Below are positions 1-11,278 of a DNA stretch of 64,000 nucleotides, piece after piece; the stretch's first letter is position 1; each line of letters starts with the position of its first letter. This stretch comes from Riptortus pedestris (Eukaryota > Arthropoda > Insecta > Hemiptera > Alydidae), in the NCBI GenBank assembly GCA_019009955.1, contig CM032229.1, forward strand, positions 1,893,501-1,957,500, written 5' to 3'. The position numbers and the translations under genes are program-made. The notes under the pieces were generated by a model that worked only from the letters and a program-made list of their open reading frames with translations, was not told where the DNA came from and made no database searches.

Positions 1-52
1 TTGTTTCTTAAAAATGATTGAGAGAGAGATCGAATTTCAAAATTGCTGAGAG

Positions 53-155
<103 letters not shown>

Positions 156-914
156 GAGATGTGATATATATGCTAACAATGTAGGAAATTATATTGATCT
201 TGAACCATGAAATGGCCATTAAACCAATATTGATGAATATGTTAGCGCTATTGGCATAAATAGATGTAGTGTCGTCTATAATCCTTTTTCATCACCTTGG
301 AATTAGCAGGAAAAAAATGCTAAGTTCTGTACCGGATTTTTCCTTTTATAGCATAAATTAAAGAGGTGGTAGCCAGAATTAGACAGTAATATACTAGTTG
401 TATTCTCCACCACTGAGTGGCACTATATACAAAAAACCAAAAGTAACAGCTGCGAAATACATTAATTTAAACAACTTGTTAGAATCGAAAAACACAATTG
501 GTACTAACATTTCTTATGAAAAAATTAATAAGAAATATGTTGATGTTTTTTTTTGTGTGTTTTACGTCAACGTATACCTAGACGTCTAGTTAAAAATTAT
601 TTTTCAATTTTAGATGCTCTCTACATTGAGATAGATGACTCAAAAATATAAAATTTCATTTTATAGCCATTTTTGAGATATTTAGTAACACCAAATTAGA
701 CAAGAATTTCAATTTTCTTTTGGACATTGAACTGGTTAGAATCACGAGAAAAAAATTGTCAGTTAGGACATTAGACAAAATTTCAAACAAACCTTAAAGT
801 TTTATAAATTTTGATTAATTCTATCACTTCTATGATTGTAGTCATGAATAAGTAGAAATTTTAATATTTAAAAGGGGTTAATATATTACTATATATATAT
901 ATATATATATGTAC

Positions 915-1068
915 AGACCAGAGTGAATAGTATGATGGCTAGTGCTGCATATATGGTGTGTAATATGGGCAATGGGTAGAGGAACATCATGATCATAACG
1001 ACGATACCGTAGAGGAACAGGCACATAGCCATGATCGCTAGCAGCAACCAGCAACTCGTGATATCACA
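915..1068 (-). CDS. TMBIM gene exon 5
   Basis: This exon encodes residues 148-198 plus one base. The acceptor is TTATTTTCAG and the donor GTACAT (914-909, phase 1). It begins CDITSCW where the family has a conserved aspartate plus F/I-T-x-C/S motif before TM5, then runs through TM5 and TM6 ([16 protein letters not shown]). The donor sits directly beside a (TA)n tract at 889-910. The predicted next codon would complete Tyr-Asp-Thr-Gln, but that exon was not found between 1 and 908. Confidence 0.82.
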
Positions 1069-4000
1069 CTGAAAATAAACAAATATCTATTAGCGACATA
1101 TCCATGTAATAAGACACTCCAGAGTGTAAAAATGTCATCTATATATCTGCGCAATAATACATACCCAAGGGTAAAATGATATACATATATGCATGTAATA
1201 AGATACACCAGAGTATAAATAACAGTCCGTCACGCAGGGGCTGCGTAAACTAAGCAGATATCATAAGTGAAGTTTTACAATAGAGAAATTTCACGAGAGC
1301 CGAACAGTTACTAAAACGGACGAAATAGCATGCCGGAAACTCACGACGACAATCGAATTTAGCCGATCTCATCATGTCCGTTACGCTCAATAAATGCAAA
1401 TATCTCGGTTATTATACAAGATAGAAAATAAATTCATATAACAATATTTATAGTAAATTTAATTTGCAATAAGAATGGATCTATACAATATTTTGTCTGA
1501 CGTATAGTAACAGAGATATTTCGAAAATCCCGCCCTCAAACCAACCCCCCCCCTTCCCATTGGTCCGATTTCAACCATTAACGAACTTGACCTTTATTTT
1601 TACATAAAACTTTGAAAATCGCGTCATCCTCAATAGTTGATTTCCCGTAAGGGAAATCTGCTAAAATGTCATCTTTGTCATAATACTTATCCAAGGGTAA
1701 AATGATATCTATATATCTATGTAATAAAACACACCTTTAGGGCTCAGGTTGGCCGTACGAGTTAAGGCGTTGGTCTTAATCTCGTGTGGTGACCTAGAGT
1801 GGCGGGTTCGATTCCCGACCTGGGCAGTAGAAATTTATTTAGTGACGGACTCATTAAATAAACTTCTTAAAAAGAGTGGTTCCTGTAGATAACCCGTCCC
1901 GATTAGCCATAGTCGCATAAAGTGGACGTAAATAATAATAATAAACAAAAACACACACCTAAGTATTAAAATGTCATTGATATAGATGTTTAATAATGTT
2001 ATATATTCCCAACTGTTATTATATATGCAATAAAGACTATAAATATGGCATCTACATTTCTATGTAATAATATACACCCAAGGATAAAATGATATACATA
2101 TATCTAAGAAATATGTAACACCAGAGTATAAAAATGTCTGATATGTAGCTGAGTAATAATACATGAATGAATCAATTTAGCCTTTATTATAAAGAGTAAA
2201 ATGAAAATAATAGTTCACAAAGTTAATATATACATGATTTTAAGGTATAAATACACTAATAAAAAATATTGCTAACATACTTTGAATTTAGAAAACAACT
2301 GGTGATCCACTCTTTATAGACCTTCCCCGAAGGGAGTTCGGTCCAACTTCCCGGATTGAACAACTTTATTGGAAGTGGATTTGCCATTTTTCGTTACCTA
2401 ACCTTGCCCAGTTGGGGCCCCACCAGAGTTCAAAAATATCATGTATGTATCTTTATTATAATACACACCCAAAGGTAAAATGATTTCCGTATATCTGAGT
2501 AAGTAGATTCATCACAGTATAAAAATATCATCTATATAGCTGAGCAATAATACATTAAATAAGATATCCATTTATCTAAGAAATAAGACAAAGATTATAA
2601 AAATCTCATCTATATACCTTTGTAATAATACACACCCAAAGGTAAAATTATATGCATATATCTCGGAAATAAGACACACCAGAGTATAAAAATGTCTGGG
2701 ATGTATCTGTGTAATAATGCACATCCAAGGGTAAAATGACATCCATGTATTTATGTTATATGACACACTAGAGTATAATTATGTCATCTGTGTACAAGTG
2801 TAATAATACATACCCAAGGGTAAAATGTTATCCATATACCTTTGTAAATAGAAACACCTGAGTTTACAAATATCATCAACATATTTGTGGAATAATACAT
2901 ACCCAATGAGAAAATAAAACCTATATGCCTAAGTAAAAAGAAACATAAAAATATCATCTGTGTATCTGAGTAATAATACACTCCCAAAGGCGAAATGATA
3001 TCCACATATCTAATAAAACATTCCAGAGCATAGATAAATAATCAACATTTTTGTGGAATAATACACACCCAAGGCTAAAAAGGATACCTATACATTTTTA
3101 GGCTCAGGTTTGTCTTATACAATAAATGTCCAATACGGACAGATAAAAAAGTCCTTCAAGCTGCGTAGGTTAAGCAGATTTCCCACGTATGACATACTGG
3201 CCCACTCATGTCACCATCTTTCCCAAATCAGTGTAAACATAATTGAAAATGTACTCTGTTACTTATTCTAAACATCAGACAATTGTAAGTGGAGGTATAG
3301 TGTGGCTGAAAACATAAAAATACGTATAACTCGCTTATTATTCCAGACAAGAACAGCAATTGGTTATATTAACTTTTTTAATCCAACCCATAGCAACCAT
3401 GATATTTCGAATTTGCCATTATTCCCTCCCCCAAGACCGATTTCAGTTATTACCTAATATGATCTATAGTGAAACAAGCAGTGTGGTATAGAAGAAATAA
3501 ACATTTTTGAGTCAAGAGCGTAAAATGTCAATTGATGTATTAGAATGTTATCGCATCTAGTAAACGTTTGTTAGTTTGAAATGTCAATTTTATTAAGATA
3601 ATTAAGTGTTATCAGATATGTTATGATGATTACTTACTGGGGCGAACTTAGCCAGTGCCGTGATGCAAAGGGTGATGAGGACTGTGATGCCGAATGCCAC
3701 TGCGACGATCTTGAAGTTATACATAGCGCTCTGCGCCGCCAGAATAAAGGACAAACTCAGAGTCTGCAAAGTAAACGATTAATTTTGTGTTGCTCATACT
3801 GCCATGCCACTAACGAACATCGTTGCGCTACAACGGTATTAGGACCTGAGCCTCTTGGATCATCAATTGATGGGAGTAACTGGGCTTAGCTTCCACGTAC
3901 CTCACCCATGGTCTGCCTCTCATTCTCACCTCAACTGGTGTACTAGTCAACATTTCTCTTTTATAGAAAGTATATTGGATTAAATGGACCCACCGCTCAT

Positions 4001-6169
4001 CGACTGATGATTAACAATGTGACGTAATACGTGTGTATATTACTCACAAAATAGGGGGCGCCGTTGTCCGTGCGGGTTAAGGATACCTCTACTGTTAGCA
4101 AGTCCAAGGCAAAAATAGGCCCAAGTCCGATCTTTACCAAGGGAGAACATTAGTTCACGAGTTTTCTCTCAGAGCATGCTCTTGTCGTCCCAGTACTTAT
4201 GGATGAGCGGGAGTCTGAAGAATATATATCTCTGACAGGGCCTTGGGATGGCTAACGATTATGACTCTCTTAGATCCCGTCCACAGGCAGGCTGACAGCG
4301 TGAACTGGCCACAGGTACTCCGGATACAATGGGGACCGTTAGTACAATGGAAACAACTCATTCCAGGTCCTCCTTGGATAACGGAGGTTATAGGACGAGT
4401 TGATCACTCGCTATGTAAAAACTCTCATCAAGAATCCCTCGAGTCTCCCTCGGGGGCGGCTAAAGATCTTAAAGGTCTCTAATACCAACCGAAAAAAAAG
4501 GTGAAAAAAACATCACACCAATATTAATCAATGTCCCGAATACGAATACATATTATCACCGAAACAATGATGCTTAGGGAGTTCAATCAAACAGGAGACA
4601 GAAATACCCACGTAAGGTAGACCTTCCTTGATCTTTTCCAATCGAAAACTACGACGCCGATGTTGGTAGTGATGGTGGTGATAATGATGATGGTAGTGAT
4701 GGTGGTGATGATGATGATGATGATGATGATGGGGATGACGACGACTTCGATGGTGGTTTTGATGATGATGATAGTAATAATGACGGCGACGACGGTGATG
4801 ATAATGATGATGGTGATGGCGATGACGACGACTACGATGATGGTGGTGATGGTGATGATGATGTCTATAATGATGACGACGACGGCGAGGTTGATGGTGA
4901 TGTTGATGATGTCTATAATGATGACGATAGTGACGACGATGATGGGGTGGTGGTGGTGATAATGATGATGGTGATGACGACGGTGACGATGGTGGTGATA
5001 ATGATGATGATGCCTACGATGATGACGACGACGGCGAGGTTGATGGTGATGTTGATGATGGCGATGACGACGACGACGATGGTAGTGGTGATGATGATGT
5101 CTATAATGATGATGGCGAGGGTGGAGGTATGATGATGATGGGGATGACGACAGTGACGATGGTGGTGATAATGATCATGGCGATGACGACGGTGACGATG
5201 GTGGTGATAATGATGATGATGCCTACGATGATGACGATAACGACGGCGACGATGGTGGTGTTGATGGTGATGATGGCGTTGACGACGACTATGGTGGTGG
5301 TGTTGATGATGACGATGACAATGATGATGATTCTTATTTATGCAACCTACAGGCTTCATGTGAATGAACTTATTACAATTCTATATTTCGTGGTAGAGAG
5401 CCGAATTAAATTTTGTGGTTGACAGCCTCATACTGCAGACATCTGGAAATCACTGCATGTTCTCTGTGACCCTCTTCATTACCTAGCAAAATCAGTTGAA
5501 ATTAGGGCTTCCAGCTGAACTATCAATTCATGGATTCTGTCGCTACAATCATGTTTCAGATCCATTGTCCTAATTTAAAGAGAGTCAACTATTGCAAATA
5601 TTTTTTAAGGGTGTTTGGCTCATAAACTGAGTAACTCCCGCCAAAAGCCCAAGTAATAATAATTCCAAATATTACCTTTGATTCTAAACTTACGTTATTC
5701 TACTACAGAACTTATTCCAAATATTAGTACCAACGATTAAAATATATATGTTATTAACAACACCTAATACGGAATGGGAGCTACTAAAAGTACTTGCCCA
5801 AATAATGGGCTGGTAGACAATATGAACATGTTATCTAAACTGGGATACTTACAGACTTGCTTCATTGATATTCTAAGAAATTATGTAATTATAAACAAAT
5901 CAATATACTTTCCTTTAAGATTTTAAAAAATAAAAGGTGTCCTGAAGAAGAGGAGAGGCATGAATCAAAAAACGGTATTTGCTTTTCATATCATAAGGCA
6001 CAAATAATTCATCACAATTATATTTGAAGGCAAGGTTCTTCGGTATAGGGGAAGAGGGAGGCATTGAAAATTCTATTTTGAAGACATCAAAGATATTATG
6101 GATTTCGGTGAGTATAGTAATATGAAATGGACAGCTTTTGAAAGAACCCAATGGTAGCATTTAGATTAT

Positions 6170-6226
<57 letters not shown>

Positions 6227-7023
6227 TAGATAACCCGGCAAACGTTGTTTTGCCATATAAATTATTTCTAGTTTCTAGATAAATTCTAGTGTAGACAAAA
6301 AGTAACTTACTTATTATAAGTGTGTATGTGGTGTATGCATGAGATAGGCATGGAGCGCTATGAACGATAAGGGAATATAAAAATAACAAACGCCAAACAA
6401 TATTATTTTTAAGTTATTATAGTTTGTTTCTTAAAATAACATATCACATATTAATTACGACAGTAACACTAACAAACAACATCAATCTTTTAATGCTATA
6501 GCGTGAGCAATATTTTTTATTAGCCCATCATTAGCGAGCACAAACAAACTGGATGGTTTACCCACTCGAGAGCATGCTACGTACAATTGCCCGTGTGAAA
6601 AACATGGTGTACTCAAATCTAAGCCACAAATAGACATCGTTTGGCCTTGGGATTTGTTGATTGTCATTGCAAATTGAAATTTTAATCGAAGTACAGTTAA
6701 AAACACTATAATTGATTAGTTATCGAGAGGGACGATAATGATTAAATTACTAAAATGGCTCTCAAAAAATAGGGGTTGGTGATAAAAAAGTAAAAATTTA
6801 GGGTTGTATGTATTTTTTAATGCCATATTATAAAAAAATAAAAACAAAAAATTTCGTCCAAAAATTTAAAAAAAAAATGTTAAGGGTAAACAACCCTTAT
6901 CAATTAGGGGTATGAGAAATAGATTGTAGCCGATTCTCAGACCTACTGAATACGCATAGAAAATTTTATAAAAATTGGTAAAGCCGTTTCGGAAGAGTAC
7001 GCTAACTAACATTGTGACATGGA

Positions 7024-7093
<70 letters not shown>

Positions 7094-9380
7094 GGAGATA
7101 TGATGAAATGATAAAGATTACCAAGAAGACTAGAAGAAGGATGCCACATATGAAAGACTCCCTGAGGCTCATGCAGCAGAATATCATGCAGGTGACGATA
7201 ATGTAGACCACCCTGCAATATACAATATGATGGCTGTGACCAACCTTATAGTACATTGGGTATTGTAATAATGGTAATTGTATACATACAGGCAGACAAT
7301 CATTATCACGAGGCCATTTTGGTAGAAGAATTCTGCAATGGGGTCCCTGAGGAAAATATATACACATTTATTATATATTGTACATTAACATTAATTTTTG
7401 CATTTATAGTAATAAATGAGTTCGTTGGTAATAGGTTTTATGTTTGTTGTATAGTTTTCAAGGTTCATCATGTCCTGCAAGGGAACCTGCAAAAATGAAA
7501 CCAAAAGAAAAGTGTGCCCCAGCACATATAGCATTTTTGTTACAATTATGGCCACATGGTTATCACTGGAATAAGATTATTAATAAAGTCCAGGCTTCGT
7601 ATAACACATTGTGGTCTCATTTCACCACATATTCTCTATTTATATGTAAACCCCCGAGGAGTAGGACGGGGGAGGGAGATGTTACTCAAGTCAGAAAACG
7701 AGCAAGTACGAAGAACTCTCGTTAATTAAGTTAGGGGGAAAATACATAAAGAAACAAATGCAGAAAATCAATAACAACAAGATTGGTTCTTTAACATTTT
7801 CCGATCCGACTCATTATGACGGAGGTTTTGGAATTTTCGAATCTCCCTTTTCTACTCCAAGTCCGGTTTCTGCCAATGACAAATATGATCTTCAGTGATG
7901 ACTGAAACGGCTAAATATCGAGTGTTCAGGAATTGAAACATTTTCGAGCAAAGAACTAAATATTGATGGCGTAGTCACACAACATGTATTCATGGATCTC
8001 ACAATGTAAAAGATCCATGAAAATCATATTTGGTATTTAACCTTGGACTGAAGTGGTCCTATCCTGACATTTTAGCAGGAGCACGAGCAGGGTTTAACTA
8101 ATGATGAAAACTAGAAACTCCAATCATTTCGGTTAATATTCATGATTGAGGCAATAAGTACATAACAACATTTACAAAAAATGTAATTTCTAACTTGCAA
8201 TAACGGATATTTTGATTTTCCGAAATTCCCACTCTAATCCCTTCCCAATGATTGGATTTCACCCATTGCCGAACTTCGATTCTGAGTAGGACATTTTTTG
8301 AACATCGTGTTATGACTACAACCTCAATAGCACATTTCACTTAAGGGGAATCTACTAAATGAGGTCCGTTCAAAATTTATATATATTGTTGCGTTTATTA
8401 CAAAAATAATAAACGTTGATTATTAGGATTCGTTTGATGTCAAAATTCAATGCACAAACATCGACGAGATGACGAAAATGAGGTCCGAGTTTTATGAAAC
8501 TTGGAATTTATATTACTACTAGCTCAACTTAGACTTTATATATTAATATTCTCTAAGATGTATCTGAGCTAGTATATATATAAATTTGTCTGTTAATGCT
8601 CTAGCGGTTGTATTTTTGTTTGATCATTACCAAACTTAATATTTATACGTTCCATGCAAAGATTTAGGTTATGTTCGTTAATGGTTGAAATCGGGAAGGG
8701 AGTTTAGAGGGAGGATTTCGAAAATTGGAAATATCTCCGTTATTATAAGATGGATCGAAAATTTGTAAAGAACCATTCTTATTTCAAATGTAATGTTCTG
8801 TAAATGTTATTATGTACTGTTTTTCAGTATCTTGATTATTAACGGAGATATTTGCATTTTTTCGTTTTCGGCCTTCAGTAAACCCCACTCCTACTCATGT
8901 CATATCATCAAAAAGCTATTATATTATGGAACACTTTATTTGAAGACTAAATATTGTTTTCATTGAAGTTTTACGTTTTGAGATTAATGCAAATATGTGT
9001 GAAGATGCTTAGTTAACGCAGCCCCTGCGTGACTGACTTTTATTTTTGCAGTTCGTCACTATATAAATTCCTATTGCCTGGGTGTGAATTCAACCCGCCA
9101 TTCTAGGTTTATCTTTCAAGATTAAGACTAACGCTTTAACTCACACTGCTGAGCCCTCGATTCATGTGTAAAAATGTGTGTTTGGCAATATATTGGAGGG
9201 TGTGAGTGCTTACGCCATGAATGGGAGGAAGGCCATGAAGGTGGCGAAGGCCAACATGACTGATACGATTGCAAAGACATTGCTGACGAATTGCTTCCTC
9301 TTGTCGTAATCTCCGAACGGATGGTGATCATCGTAGGTCCAATCGTAGTTCGGGAGTCGTCTCCCGGTGTTGAAGCACAT
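915..9380 (-). CDS. TMBIM / Lifeguard-type Bax inhibitor-1 family membrane protein, spliced, 3' end missing
   Basis: Five exons (9214-9380, 7290-7346, 7122-7212, 3638-3763, 915-1068) join with matching phases into 198 residues plus one base, all with GT donors and AG acceptors. The product has about six hydrophobic segments (near residues 31-52, 67-86, 96-115, 121-141, 154-178, 183-198). The order of charged loops, and the stretch [15 protein letters not shown] just before the splice where the family has a conserved D-T-Q, match the TMBIM/Lifeguard family. Known members sit in Golgi, ER or plasma membrane and modulate calcium release and cell death; that role is inferred here. The ATG at 9378-9380 has an in-frame TAG two codons upstream, so it is a plausible start with a short N-terminus. 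The family usually continues about 40-60 residues further; those exons were not found and probably lie left of the window. Introns are 1867, 77, 3358 and 2569 bp and full of repeats. Paralog identity is not resolved. Confidence 0.85.
1224..1665 (-). mobile_element. HINE-A copy, internally deleted
   Basis: It starts with AGTCCGTCACGCAGGGGCTG (hairpin end, reversed) and ends with GGGAAATCTGCTAAAA (5' subterminal motif, reversed). The central microsatellite block and its flanks are missing compared with copies at 17364 and 44027. It lies inside one unit of the 89-bp array, so an empty site can be read from neighbouring units. Confidence 0.8.
1739..1945 (+). mobile_element. tRNA-derived SINE
   Basis: The head GGCTCAGGTTGGCC with GAGTTAAGGCGTTGG and a B-box GGTTCGATTCC (about 1805-1815) resembles a leucine-type tRNA. 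The body contains GTAGATAACCCGTCCC and AAGTGGACGT and ends in (AAT)n. ACACACCT flanks both sides, a probable target duplication. The cloverleaf is broken, so it is not a functional tRNA gene. Confidence 0.85.
2163..2422 (-). mobile_element. Possible non-LTR retrotransposon 3' end
   Basis: This foreign segment splits the 89-bp array. Read on the minus strand it runs through a short GC-rich end of sequence into an AT-rich tail containing AATAAAGGC and ending GATTCATTCA, like the ATTC-type tails of some LINEs. No coding match is visible. Confidence 0.3.
3146..3570 (-). mobile_element. HINE-B copy, degenerate
   Basis: It begins AAGTCCTTCAAGCTGCGTAG with TTAAGCAGATTTCCCACG, the reversed hairpin end and subterminal motif. 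It continues with blocks shared with the copy at 38430-38698, including a segment matching TTTTACGCTCTTAACTCGAA in reverse near 3510. The inner end is not sharp. Confidence 0.6.
3638..3763 (-). CDS. TMBIM gene exon 4
   Basis: This exon of exactly 42 codons (residues 106-147) is flanked by the acceptor TTTGCAG and the near-consensus donor GTAAGTAA, phase 0 on both sides. It encodes [11 protein letters not shown] followed by a membrane segment with [17 protein letters not shown], which matches TM3-TM4 of TMBIM proteins (family pattern x-x-A-x-G-I-T-A-L). It is distinctly richer in G and C than the intron around it. Confidence 0.85.
3771..4655. other. Intron sequence without recognised element
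   Basis: This is part of the 3358-bp TMBIM intron 3. The stretch 4054-4460 is less AT-rich than its surroundings and has short open frames, but I recognise no protein or repeat in it. Confidence 0.5.
4657..5334. repeat. GAT/GGT/GAC-rich cryptic simple repeat
   Basis: About 680 bp is composed mainly of GATGAT, GGTGGT and GACGAC triplets with imperfect higher-order repetition; a block containing CCTACGATGATGACGA recurs near 5011 and 5221. The triplet structure leaves all frames open and gives meaningless Met-, His- or Asp-rich readings. It lies within intron 3 of the TMBIM gene. Confidence 0.85.
5940..6165. repeat. Dispersed repeat shared with 36320-36440
   Basis: The segment with CTTCGGTATAGGGGAAGAGG and ATTTTGAAGACATCAAAGAT is similar, in the same order, to 36340-36410 (TTGGGTATAGGGAAAGGG, TTTTTTGATGACATCAAACA). 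The second copy is followed by retrotransposon coding remains, so this may be another piece of that element. An 81-codon open frame on the minus strand is not recognised. Confidence 0.4.
6173..6225. repeat. (TA)n microsatellite
   Basis: This pure TA tract abuts the CTAG end of the Helitron at 6226. Confidence 0.9.
6226..7035 (-). mobile_element. Helitron family 1, 3' part, in TMBIM intron 3
   Basis: On the minus strand the element ends in CTAG (6229-6226) followed by T. About 7 bases before it is a perfect 6-bp stem hairpin (6237-6254: GGCAAA / TTTGCC), the classic Helitron 3' signature. Near the other side, CATGTCACAATGTTAGTTAG matches the 5' region of the plus-strand copy at 17283. The extreme 5' TC is lost in a (TA)n tract at about 7029-7091. 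Most of the autonomous coding sequence is deleted. Confidence 0.85.
6482..6706 (-). pseudogene. C-terminal fragment of Helitron Rep/PIF1-type helicase
   Basis: A 74-codon open frame reads [20 protein letters not shown], then [15 protein letters not shown] and a short tail. TINKSQGQ matches helicase motif V and VACSRVG matches motif VI of PIF1-type superfamily 1B helicases, the C-terminal domain of Helitron RepHel proteins. Intact proteins exceed 1000 residues, so only the last few percent is left. The Rep (HUH) domain and Walker A/B motifs are absent. Its position just upstream of the 3' hairpin is as expected. It cannot be an active helicase alone. Confidence 0.85.
7029..7091. repeat. (TA)n microsatellite
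   Basis: This long TA tract sits between the Helitron 5' side and TMBIM exon 3, about 30 bp from the exon 3 donor. Confidence 0.9.
7122..7212 (-). CDS. TMBIM gene exon 3
   Basis: This exon encodes residues 76-105: the rest of TM2, a short loop (CCMSLRESF) at the place where the family has C-C-x-x-x-R-R, and the start of TM3. The acceptor is ATATTGCAG and the donor GTAATC, phase 0. The intron to exon 2 is only 77 bp. A (TA)n tract and a Helitron lie about 30 bp beyond the donor. The open frame runs on past the donor into the TA tract, so the donor is chosen by the perfect fit to exon 4. Confidence 0.8.
7290..7346 (-). CDS. TMBIM gene exon 2
   Basis: This 57-nt exon encodes residues 57-74 ([18 protein letters not shown]) with split codons at both ends. 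The acceptor is TTTTCCTCAG and the donor GTATGT. It joins exon 1 as GC|G (Ala) and exon 3 as CT|G (Leu). The loop before the second membrane segment resembles the family pattern of an aromatic-rich stretch before TM2. Confidence 0.82.
7770..8000 (-). mobile_element. HINE-B fragment in TMBIM intron 1
   Basis: Reversed HINE-B blocks are present: AACAAGATTGGTTCTTTAAC, TCCGATCCGACTC, GGTTTCTGCCAATGAC, ACGGCTAAATATCGAG and ATTTTCGAGCAAAGAAC. Both ends are missing. Confidence 0.5.
8140..8345 (-). mobile_element. HINE-A fragment, degenerate
   Basis: It holds reversed HINE-A blocks ending GACTACAACCTCAATAGCAC and TTTCACTTAAGGGGAATCTA, next to an opposite-strand copy. Confidence 0.5.
8346..9041 (+). 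mobile_element. HINE-A copy
   Basis: It contains ATGAGGTCCGTTCAAAATTT, then TTGTCTGTTAATGCTCTAGC, GTTCGTTAATGGTTGAAATC and ATCTCCGTTATTATAAG. It ends with the hairpin ACGCAGCCCCTGCGT and GACTGACTTTT. The 5' subterminal motif is missing or rearranged. It sits in TMBIM intron 1. Confidence 0.7.
9049..9158 (-). mobile_element. tRNA-derived SINE, 5' portion
   Basis: On the minus strand it reads GGGCTCAGCAGTGTGAGTTA, AAGCGTTAGTCTTAATC, then a damaged B-box GGGTTGAATTC. The 3' body is missing; the HINE 3' end abuts it. Confidence 0.65.
9214..9380 (-). CDS. TMBIM gene exon 1 (first coding exon)
   Basis: It encodes residues 1-55 plus two bases of codon 56. The cytosolic N-terminus is acidic and aromatic ([20 protein letters not shown]) and is followed by the first membrane segment. 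The donor GTAAGC lies at 9213-9208, phase 2. Upstream on the minus strand, a T-rich tract ending in CAG near 9463-9470 could be the acceptor of a 5' UTR exon; that part is inferred. Confidence 0.82.
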
Positions 9381-9389
9381 TACACTCTA

Positions 9390-9930
9390 CTAAATCAATC
9401 TCCGGATTCTCTTCTCCGTGCTTCCAATACTCTCCCAACAAAGAAAATCATTAAAATTAACCGAGACCAACTCCTGAAACAAATGCTTTACACGGAGACG
9501 GCCTTTTAATTCTTTTTTCCTGATATTAAAAACTATATTGCTAAAACAAACACTACAAAACGTAAACAAACTGAAACTAATAAACTTGTGTAATGCTAAT
9601 AGAACATCTGTGAAAATACTTCATTTTGACGAAAGTACTCAGCCAGGGTTAACACTTTCTACAAGTACCTTACTTCCTGCCATACATTGATAATGCTCCC
9701 CCTTTTTCAAAGGACGATCGAGGGAGGTCATATTTGAAGAATTTAGCAATGAGAGATGCTTTATTCTAACTGTACGGTACCTAACCCTCTGGCTTTTCTT
9801 ACAGAACAAAAATGAAAAATTCTTTTTAAACATCCAAACCGAGGAACTGATGAACGTAATCCAGGTTAGTCTAGGAAACCTGCGATGTCTCATATGTTTG
9901 GATCGCATTGATTTCATCAAAGAGATTTTT
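9390..9930. other. Upstream region of the TMBIM gene, no element recognised
   Basis: This stretch should hold the 5' UTR and possibly the promoter of the minus-strand TMBIM gene. I see no convincing TATA box or initiator. A 93-codon minus-strand frame at 9639-9920 matches nothing I know. Confidence 0.4.
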
Positions 9931-9933
9931 TGT

Positions 9934-10140
9934 TGTTGTTTATTAGCACTTTATGCTCCTGTAACTAATTGACATGGACTATCTACAAGTATCACCCATT
10001 TTCTAGCCAGAGTGGGACTAATGATGTTATTTAATGAGTTAACAATTAAATAAATTCCTATTGGCCAGGTGCGAATTGAATACCAGACTTACCAAAGCAG
10101 ATAAAGACCAACGCCATAACTCACAACTAACCTTAGGCCC
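9934..10140 (-). mobile_element. tRNA-derived SINE, diverged full-length copy
   Basis: On the minus strand it runs GGGCCTAAGGTTAGTTGTGA, GGCGTTGGTCTTTATC, then CATTAAATAACATCATTAGT, CCCACTCTGGCTAGAAAATG and AGTGCTAATAAACAAC. The order matches the SINE family. Confidence 0.7.
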
Positions 10141-10558
10141 TTGAGCCTTTTCAATTTCTGTAGTTTAATCCTATTTGCTTCGTTCGGCAACCAGAGTAAC
10201 ATTCAAATAGAAATTTGTACAAATTTAATTACAGGGATGCCTTGTATATTGAAACTAACTACACTAATTTTTATATTGTGTATATTTCTTGGCGTATTGA
10301 AGAAGTACAAAGATGATGAGGGTATCGCCGCAAATAGAATCTTGTAAGCGATGCGAACCGCCACAGACCTGCTTAATAAGAACCCTAATAATCAATTATT
10401 TTTGATATAAACATAACAGTATGTATTTTGTATCTGCTGTCCTGTCCGAGTCTAAATGCTTTACTAGGATACCTTAATGTGTAAATTCGCTTTGTTCATC
10501 ATGAAACACTGCGGACGTCGCCCTCAATTTCCTATTATTTATTGCAAACCTGGGGAAC

Positions 10559-10985
<427 letters not shown>

Positions 10986-11278
10986 ATATAGATAAGAGAG
11001 TGGCTGTTTGAGTTAACCAACAGCCATAACCACTAGCCCGCACCCTAGCGGCTAAAAATGTAGTTATTAGTCAGGCAGATAAGGGAGAGGGAGAAGTTGT
11101 GACTGATTCGCCCGCACCTCTATAAACTACCGCAAAAAAGGACCATCTTTTTTCCCTCTTAAAATATTCTCAGGCTAACTCGCCCTAAAGTAGATAATAC
11201 GCAATCACCTGACCCACCTATAATAGCCCTTATTATATTACCTCCTCCAGGCTACGTGCTAAAACGTAAGGGACTTAA

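Larger units (their letters stand above)
1085..3105. repeat. Degenerate ~89-bp tandem repeat array in a TMBIM intron
   Basis: Units recur with the order ACACACCAGAGTATAAAAAT, GTCATCTATATATCTG, AATAATACACACCCAAGGGT, AAAATGATATCCATATATCT. CAGAG starts at about 1120 and 1209, giving a period near 89 bp. Units have diverged by substitutions and small indels. The array is interrupted by a HINE (1224-1665), a SINE (about 1739-1945) and a foreign segment (about 2163-2422), so it is older than those insertions. Confidence 0.8.

Noticed and set aside
1739..1945. tRNA gene (leucine-like)
   Set aside because: The B-box and head are tRNA-like, but the cloverleaf is broken and the segment continues into a repeat body with an AAT tail and target duplication, so it is a SINE.
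3623..3889. Plus-strand 88-codon frame
   Set aside because: It is the antisense shadow of TMBIM exon 4.
4660..5422. Met-rich and His-rich open frames over the GAT tract
   Set aside because: The triplet repeat keeps all frames open; the composition is meaningless as protein.
9291..9509. Plus-strand 72-codon frame
   Set aside because: It is the antisense shadow of TMBIM exon 1 and its upstream region.
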